Below, piece after piece: positions 59,712 through 64,000 of a stretch of 64,000 nt of DNA; position 1 is the first letter of the stretch; each line of letters starts with the position of its first letter. The translations under genes were made by a program, and so were the position numbers. The stretch is from NCBI GenBank assembly GCA_036504075.1, contig DASXVX010000061.1, forward strand, positions 1 through 64,000, in the 5' to 3' direction. Source of the DNA: DASXVX01 sp036504075 (GTDB lineage Bacteria; Bacillota; Sulfobacillia; Symbiobacteriales; Symbiobacteriaceae). Under the pieces are notes generated by a model that worked only from the letters and a program-made list of their open reading frames with translations, had not been told where the DNA came from and made no database searches.

Positions 59712-61027
59712 GCGAGCTGAAGTGGGACAGCCTGCTGGCGGCGGTCGGGCAAATGGATATTCTGCCTGTCGTCGGCCGGGTGATCAGTGCGGCGGGACTG
59801 GTGATCGAGTCCCTCGGCCCCAAAGTCCGGCTCGGCGACCTCTGCTACCTGCAGGGCGACGGGCAGGCGGTTCCCGCCGAAGTGGTAGGCTTCCGGGACG
59901 ACAAGATTCTGCTCATGCCGCTGGCCGAGACCGACGGCCTGCGGCCGGGCTGGGAGGTACACTCCACCGGCGGACCCCTGAAGGCGCCGATTGGCAACAG
60001 ATTGCTGGGCCGGGTGATCAACGGACTCGGCCAGCCGCTGGACGAATTGGGACCGCTCCCCGACATGCCCTACCGGCCGATTACCGGCCTGCCGCCGGCG
60101 CCGCTCACCCGGGCCAGAATCAAAGAGCCGCTCTCCATGGGGGTCCGGGCGATCGACGGACTCCTGACCATCGGACAGGGACAGCGCATTGGGATTTTCG
60201 CCGGGTCCGGCGTCGGCAAATCGACGCTGCTCGGCATGGTCGCCCGGGCCACCTCCGCCGACTGCAACGTCATCGCCCTGGTGGGCGAGCGGGGCCGGGA
60301 AGTCCGGGAGTTTATCGAGCGTGATCTCGGCATCGAGGGACTCAAACGATCCGTGGTAGTGGTCGCCACCTCCGAACAGCCCGCACTGATCCGCATCCGG
60401 GCGGCGCTCATGGCCACGACCATCGCCGAAGCGTTCCGGGATCAAGGACTGAATGCCATTTTGATGATGGACTCAGTGACCCGTCTGGCCCAAGCGCAGC
60501 GGGAAGTCGGCCTCTCGATCGGGGAGCCGCCGGCCACCCGGGGCTACACCCCTTCGGTCTTCACCATGCTGCCCCGGGTGCTGGAGCGCTCCGGCACCGG
60601 GCCGGCCGGTTCCGTAACCGGCATTTACACGGTGCTGGTGGACGGCGACGACATGAACGAGCCCATCGCCGACGCGGTGCGGGGCATTCTCGACGGCCAC
60701 GTCGTCCTCTCCCGCAAAATGGCCCACGCCAACCACTACCCGGCCATCGACGTGCTCGGCAGCGTCAGCCGGGTGATGCCCGAAGTGACCGCATCCCCGC
60801 ACCAGGCTGCATCCCGCAAGCTCCGGGCACTGCTGGCGGCCTATCGGGAAGCCGAGGACCTCATCTCCATCGGCGCCTATCAGGCGGGCACCCGGCCCGA
60901 AGTGGACGAGGCCGTCGCCAAGCTGCCGGCCATCAACCGGTACCTGCGCCAGGAGGTGGACGATGCGTCCACGTTGCCGCAAGCCATTTCCGGCCTCATG
61001 GCGCTGGCAGGGGAGGATAAGGCGTGA
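59708..61027 (+). CDS. fliI: Flagellar export ATPase FliI
   Basis: A protein of 439 residues. Walker A is GSGVGKSTLLG (about residue 168) and Walker B is AILMMDSVTR (about 252). GERGREVREF and PPATRGYTPSVF are hallmarks of the FliI/SctN family. It powers early export of flagellar subunits with FliH and FliJ. GTG start overlaps the fliH stop. Confidence 0.95.
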   Translation: MSELKWDSLLAAVGQMDILPVVGRVISAAGLVIESLGPKVRLGDLCYLQGDGQAVPAEVVGFRDDKILLMPLAETDGLRPGWEVHSTGGPLKAPIGNRLLGRVINGLGQPLDELGPLPDMPYRPITGLPPAPLTRARIKEPLSMGVRAIDGLLTIGQGQRIGIFAGSGVGKSTLLGMVARATSADCNVIALVGERGREVREFIERDLGIEGLKRSVVVVATSEQPALIRIRAALMATTIAEAFRDQGLNAILMMDSVTRLAQAQREVGLSIGEPPATRGYTPSVFTMLPRVLERSGTGPAGSVTGIYTVLVDGDDMNEPIADAVRGILDGHVVLSRKMAHANHYPAIDVLGSVSRVMPEVTASPHQAASRKLRALLAAYREAEDLISIGAYQAGTRPEVDEAVAKLPAINRYLRQEVDDASTLPQAISGLMALAGEDKA

Positions 61028-61482
61028 AACGCTTCCAGTTTAACCTGGAGAAAGTGCTTCGGGTCCGGGGGCACGAGACCGACATCGCCATGCAGCATGT
61101 GGCGGCCGCCCTGCTCGAACTCAGCCGCTGCCAGCATGGACTGCGGAAAGCCGGAGCAGCGCTTGAGGCCCTCGAAGACGACTGGCGGCAGCAGACCCGG
61201 GCCCGCCGGACGGTTAACCAGTGGCACACGCACAACCTGCTCCACGAGGCGCTGGTCGAGGCCAAACTACTGGCGGCCGAGGCGGTGGTCCAGGCACAGG
61301 CGATGCTTGCTGCCCGCCGGCTGGAACTGGCCGAAGCCCGGCGGCGGGAGAAGGTCCTCGAGTCTTTAAAGGACCGCCAGTTGGCAGTCTACACCCAGGA
61401 GTCCCTGGCCGAAGAGCAAAAGGAGACCGATGAGGTCGCCCAGAACATGCGGCTCGTGTGGAAGGAGGCTGCGTCGCGGTGA
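61024..61482 (+). CDS. fliJ: Flagellar export protein FliJ
   Basis: A protein of 152 residues, a helical hairpin typical of FliJ (FQFNLEKVLRVRGHETDIA at the start, EEQKETDEVAQN at the end). FliJ sits in the FliI hexamer like a central stalk. It overlaps both neighbours (GTGA). Confidence 0.9.
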   Translation: MKRFQFNLEKVLRVRGHETDIAMQHVAAALLELSRCQHGLRKAGAALEALEDDWRQQTRARRTVNQWHTHNLLHEALVEAKLLAAEAVVQAQAMLAARRLELAEARRREKVLESLKDRQLAVYTQESLAEEQKETDEVAQNMRLVWKEAASR

Positions 61483-62045
61483 CGGCTCCCGACAAGACCC
61501 GGCCCAAAAGCAAGCCGCCCAAACCGAAACGCGACAAGCGGCCGTTCTTCCTGATCCTGTTGGCTCTGCTCCTCGTTGCAGCAGCCGCCGTCGTCAACTA
61601 TGTGCCGATTCCCGGACTGACGGCCCCGTCCAAAAACGCCGCGGCGGCCACGGACACCAGCGCCAAGACCAAAGCGCCGGAGACGCCCGCCAAAGACCCG
61701 CAGGCGGAACGGGAACTGGCCCTGACGAAAAAAGAGGCCGACCTGGCCAACCGGGAAGCTGTGCTGAAGGAAAAGGAAACCAAAGCAAACGCTCTCCTGA
61801 AGGAACTTACTGTACAACAGTCCGACGCCGAAACCGCCCGCCGCATCTCCGGAATCTACGGGGCGATGCCGCCCGGCAAGGCGGCACCCCTCCTGGCGAC
61901 CTTCGATGCCGCCACGGCGGCGCAGATCATCCGGCTCTTGAGCGAAGATCAGGCGGCGGCCATTTTTGCCGCCATGGCCCCGAACGACGCATCCGCTATC
62001 ATGAAAGAACTTCTGAAGCACAAGACCACGACCGGCAATGGATAG
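61479..62045 (+). CDS. MotE/YlxF-like flagellar protein
   Basis: A protein of 188 residues. A basic N-terminus and a membrane helix (about 25-43) are followed by a coiled coil (about 75-115; ELALTKKEADLANREAVL). A C-terminal MgtE-N-like domain (RRISGIYGAMPPGKAAPLLA, AAAIFAAMAPNDASAIMKEL) completes it. Proteins of this kind between fliJ and fliK are called YlxF or MotE and are thought to support stators or secretion. GTG at 61479 overlaps the fliJ stop. Confidence 0.8.
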   Translation: MTAPDKTRPKSKPPKPKRDKRPFFLILLALLLVAAAAVVNYVPIPGLTAPSKNAAAATDTSAKTKAPETPAKDPQAERELALTKKEADLANREAVLKEKETKANALLKELTVQQSDAETARRISGIYGAMPPGKAAPLLATFDAATAAQIIRLLSEDQAAAIFAAMAPNDASAIMKELLKHKTTTGNG

Positions 62046-62057
62046 GAGGTGTCCGCA

Positions 62058-63263
62058 TTGGCAGTAAACGCCGTTCCGCCCACCCCGGGTCCCGTGAATG
62101 CACCGGCGACTCCGGGCGCCGCACGCAAGACCGATGATCCCGCCCAGGACCCCGGCTTTGCGTCCCTGCTGGCGACGCTGATTGGCCCGATCGCTGTGAA
62201 TCCGCTTCTGGCGGCAATGCCGGGGGGTCCCGGACCTGAGGCCGGCGGCGCAGCGCCCCAGGCAGTGAACCCCGCCGGACAGCCCGTCCAGGGGCCGGCA
62301 GTTCCGATGGGACCCGTTCCGGGAGCCCAGGTTGCACAGGCCACGCCGAACGGCGCCGCCTTCGATGCAGCGCTCCAGGCGGCGCAGGGTCAGGCCCAGC
62401 AGGCCCCCGGCGGAGTGCAGACGCTGGTGGTGCCGGTGGCGCCGGAGCCCGTCGCACAAGCGGACAACCTCACCCAGATCGTCACCGACGCCCTCCGGCA
62501 AGCCGCCACCGCTCAGGCGGCCAACGGCGAAGCCGTCCAGCCGGAACCCACCGCCAAGGCCGAACCCGGCGCCCGCAAGGCGGCGCCCGGGGAACATCAG
62601 GTCGAACTGACACTCCCGGGCATCGGCGAAGCGAACCAGGCGGCCAAGGCCGGCGAGCCAGTGCCCGTGGCGCCGGTGTTCTCGGTTGCCAGGGAGGTTC
62701 GGGCCGACGGGCGGCACCAGTCCGAAACCCGGACCGTCAAGCCGGCCGAGCCGTCCCTCCAGAACGTGGCTTTTCCGACGCAGGCGGTCCGGGCCGGCGA
62801 AACGCAGCACAAACCGCTGGAACAGATCCCCACGCCGATCGACCCCCAACAGCTCATGGACGCCATCGGTCAGGCGATGTCCACCGCCCGGCCCGGCCGC
62901 TACACCGTTACGCTCCAGCTCTATCCCGAGTCACTGGGCGAAGTGCGGCTGCAGATGCAGGTGGTCGGACGGGAAGTCCACGCCGCCATGCAAGTCACGA
63001 ACCCGGCCGCCCAGCAGACCCTGGAAGACCAGGGTGACCGGCTCCGCCAGTCGTTGAGCCAGGCCGGTCTCACGCTGTCCGGCTTCAACGTCAGCACCGG
63101 ACCCGGCAGCCAGACCCCGCAGGACCGGCGGGACCAGTTGCAACAGCAGTTGGCCTCCCAGCGCCGCAGCGGCGCCACGGCACCCGTCCCGGGTCCGGAC
63201 CGCCCAGCCGTGCAGCGGCTCGGCCGTGACCGCACCGGCGGCGTCCTCGACACGCTGGCCTAG
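62058..63263 (+). CDS. fliK: Flagellar hook-length control protein FliK
   Basis: A protein of 401 residues. The N-terminal 270 residues are Ala/Pro/Gln-rich and low in complexity, as expected for the molecular ruler. The C-terminal Flg_hook domain (about 275-360) has LQLYPESLGEVRLQMQVVGR and RLRQSLSQAGLTLSGFNV. It sets hook length and switches export specificity. TTG at 62058 is well spaced from TAGGAGG; GTG at 62049 overlaps that site. Confidence 0.9.
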   Translation: MAVNAVPPTPGPVNAPATPGAARKTDDPAQDPGFASLLATLIGPIAVNPLLAAMPGGPGPEAGGAAPQAVNPAGQPVQGPAVPMGPVPGAQVAQATPNGAAFDAALQAAQGQAQQAPGGVQTLVVPVAPEPVAQADNLTQIVTDALRQAATAQAANGEAVQPEPTAKAEPGARKAAPGEHQVELTLPGIGEANQAAKAGEPVPVAPVFSVAREVRADGRHQSETRTVKPAEPSLQNVAFPTQAVRAGETQHKPLEQIPTPIDPQQLMDAIGQAMSTARPGRYTVTLQLYPESLGEVRLQMQVVGREVHAAMQVTNPAAQQTLEDQGDRLRQSLSQAGLTLSGFNVSTGPGSQTPQDRRDQLQQQLASQRRSGATAPVPGPDRPAVQRLGRDRTGGVLDTLA

Positions 63264-63283
63264 GAGAGAAGGAGGGTGTCACG

Positions 63284-63685
63284 ATGGGCGTCAGTCCGGT
63301 AGGTTCGAACGCACAGACCCAGTCGACGACGCAGACGGACCGGCCGCGCACCGGCAGCAGCACCATGGGCAAAATGGAGTTTCTCAAGCTCCTGGTGACG
63401 CAGCTGCAGTACCAGGACCCCATGAACCCGATGGACGACAAACAGTTCGCCTCCCAGCTTGCTCAGTTCTCGTCCCTGGAACAGGCGACGGAACAGACCC
63501 GGTGGCTGCAGGCCAACTATGGTCTCGGACTGGTCGGACAGAAAGTGACGTACAAGGACACGGATGGGGTCGACAAGACGGGGCTGGTCAAGGCCTTACG
63601 CATGGTCGACGGTCAGCCAAAACTCTATCTCGATAACGATGCGACGATTACCGTCGACCAGATTTCTTCGGCCCAGAAACCTTAA
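63284..63685 (+). CDS. flgD: Flagellar hook assembly (scaffold) protein FlgD
   Basis: A protein of 133 residues, the short form found in many Bacillota. The N-terminal motif FLKLLVTQLQYQDPMNPMDD and QLAQFSSLEQ (about 35-70) are diagnostic. It caps the growing hook. The C-terminal beta domain of longer FlgD proteins is only partly represented. Confidence 0.93.
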   Translation: MGVSPVGSNAQTQSTTQTDRPRTGSSTMGKMEFLKLLVTQLQYQDPMNPMDDKQFASQLAQFSSLEQATEQTRWLQANYGLGLVGQKVTYKDTDGVDKTGLVKALRMVDGQPKLYLDNDATITVDQISSAQKP

Positions 63686-63710
63686 AGTCATTTAAGAGGA
63701 GGTAACTTGC

Positions 63711-64000
63711 ATGCGTGCCTTGTTCTCCGGCGTTACCGGCATTCGGACCCACCAGGTTCGAATGGACGTAATCGGCAATAACATCGCCAACGTAAATACC
63801 ACCGGCTTCAAGGCCAGCCGGGTCACCTTCGGGGACGTGCTGAGCCAGACCATGTCCATCGGCTCGGCCATCAGCTCTCCGCAGCAGGTCGGCCTGGGCG
63901 TCGGCGTTGCCAGCACGGACCTCATGACCGGCGATGGCAGTCTGCAGATGACCGGCCGGGCCCTCGACCTGGCCGTTGAAGGCGCCGGCATGTTCGTCGT
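63711..64000 (+). CDS. flgE: Flagellar hook protein FlgE, 5' part
   Basis: The gene is cut by the window edge after about 96 codons. The N-terminal motif VRMDVIGNNIANVNTTGFKA and the following QVGLGVGVASTDLMTGDGSL, then DLAVEGAGMFVV, belong to the FlgE/FlgF/FlgG family. Placement directly after flgD favours FlgE. ATG at 63711 follows AAGAGGAGGTAA. Confidence 0.88.
   Translation, partial: MRALFSGVTGIRTHQVRMDVIGNNIANVNTTGFKASRVTFGDVLSQTMSIGSAISSPQQVGLGVGVASTDLMTGDGSLQMTGRALDLAVEGAGMFV

Overview
The window looks like chromosomal DNA from a high-GC, endospore-forming, flagellated Gram-positive bacterium of the Bacillota. It resembles Symbiobacterium and relatives, but that placement is an inference from gene content only. 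The signs are strong GGAGG ribosome binding sites, frequent GTG and TTG starts, a gerB-gerA-gerC germinant receptor operon, SLH domains and a large fli/flg operon. No rRNA or tRNA gene was recognised.

Layout. 1-6500: a decayed SLH-RHS surface protein gene on the minus strand, a duplicated small lipoprotein gene whose first copy is truncated and fused to RHS fragments, and a solitary structured RNA between the copies. 6588-16924: a large alpha-2-macroglobulin-like protein coupled to an exported MEMO-domain protein, the germination operon, and a PAP2 phosphatase. 17324-24377: an accessory stretch with a TPR protein and a tiny secreted peptide, an XRE regulator divergent from five overlapping small genes of unknown function, a copper-amine-oxidase-N-domain protein, a signal peptidase and decayed genes. 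24378-26735: sparse DNA with terminators, a 32-bp tandem repeat and a DUF3231 gene. 26736-33676: class I aldolase, a DmsABC-type molybdoenzyme, an EamA transporter and an Ada-type repair protein. 33677-36447: an IS110-family remnant, dispersed repeats, a hypothetical gene and pduL. 36616-43167: Yip1-like protein, MacAB-type ABC exporter and a multi-repeat exported protein. 43226-49149: two small paralogous proteins around cstA, then two ArsA/GET3-type ATPases. 49386-52212: a candidate selenoprotein and a methyl-accepting chemotaxis protein behind a cyclic-di-GMP-I riboswitch. 52345-64000: a flagellar operon (fliM, cheX, flgF/G-like, flgB, flgC, fliE, a fliF-fliG fusion, fliH, fliI, fliJ, motE-like, fliK, flgD, flgE start).

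How the genes work together. The last 14 kb is a motility module, with second-messenger control of a chemoreceptor just upstream. The cstA-arsA block looks like one transport operon in which two soluble ATPases and a small partner protein serve a peptide/pyruvate-type permease; this is inference from linkage. The TPR-peptide pair has the layout of a Rap-Phr-type signalling cassette.

Most noteworthy: the in-frame TGA lipoprotein with a SECIS-like hairpin at 49386-49808, the FliF-FliG fusion at 56123-58837, the CstA/ArsA block, the TPR-peptide-XRE region, and the solitary RNA at about 5508-5712.
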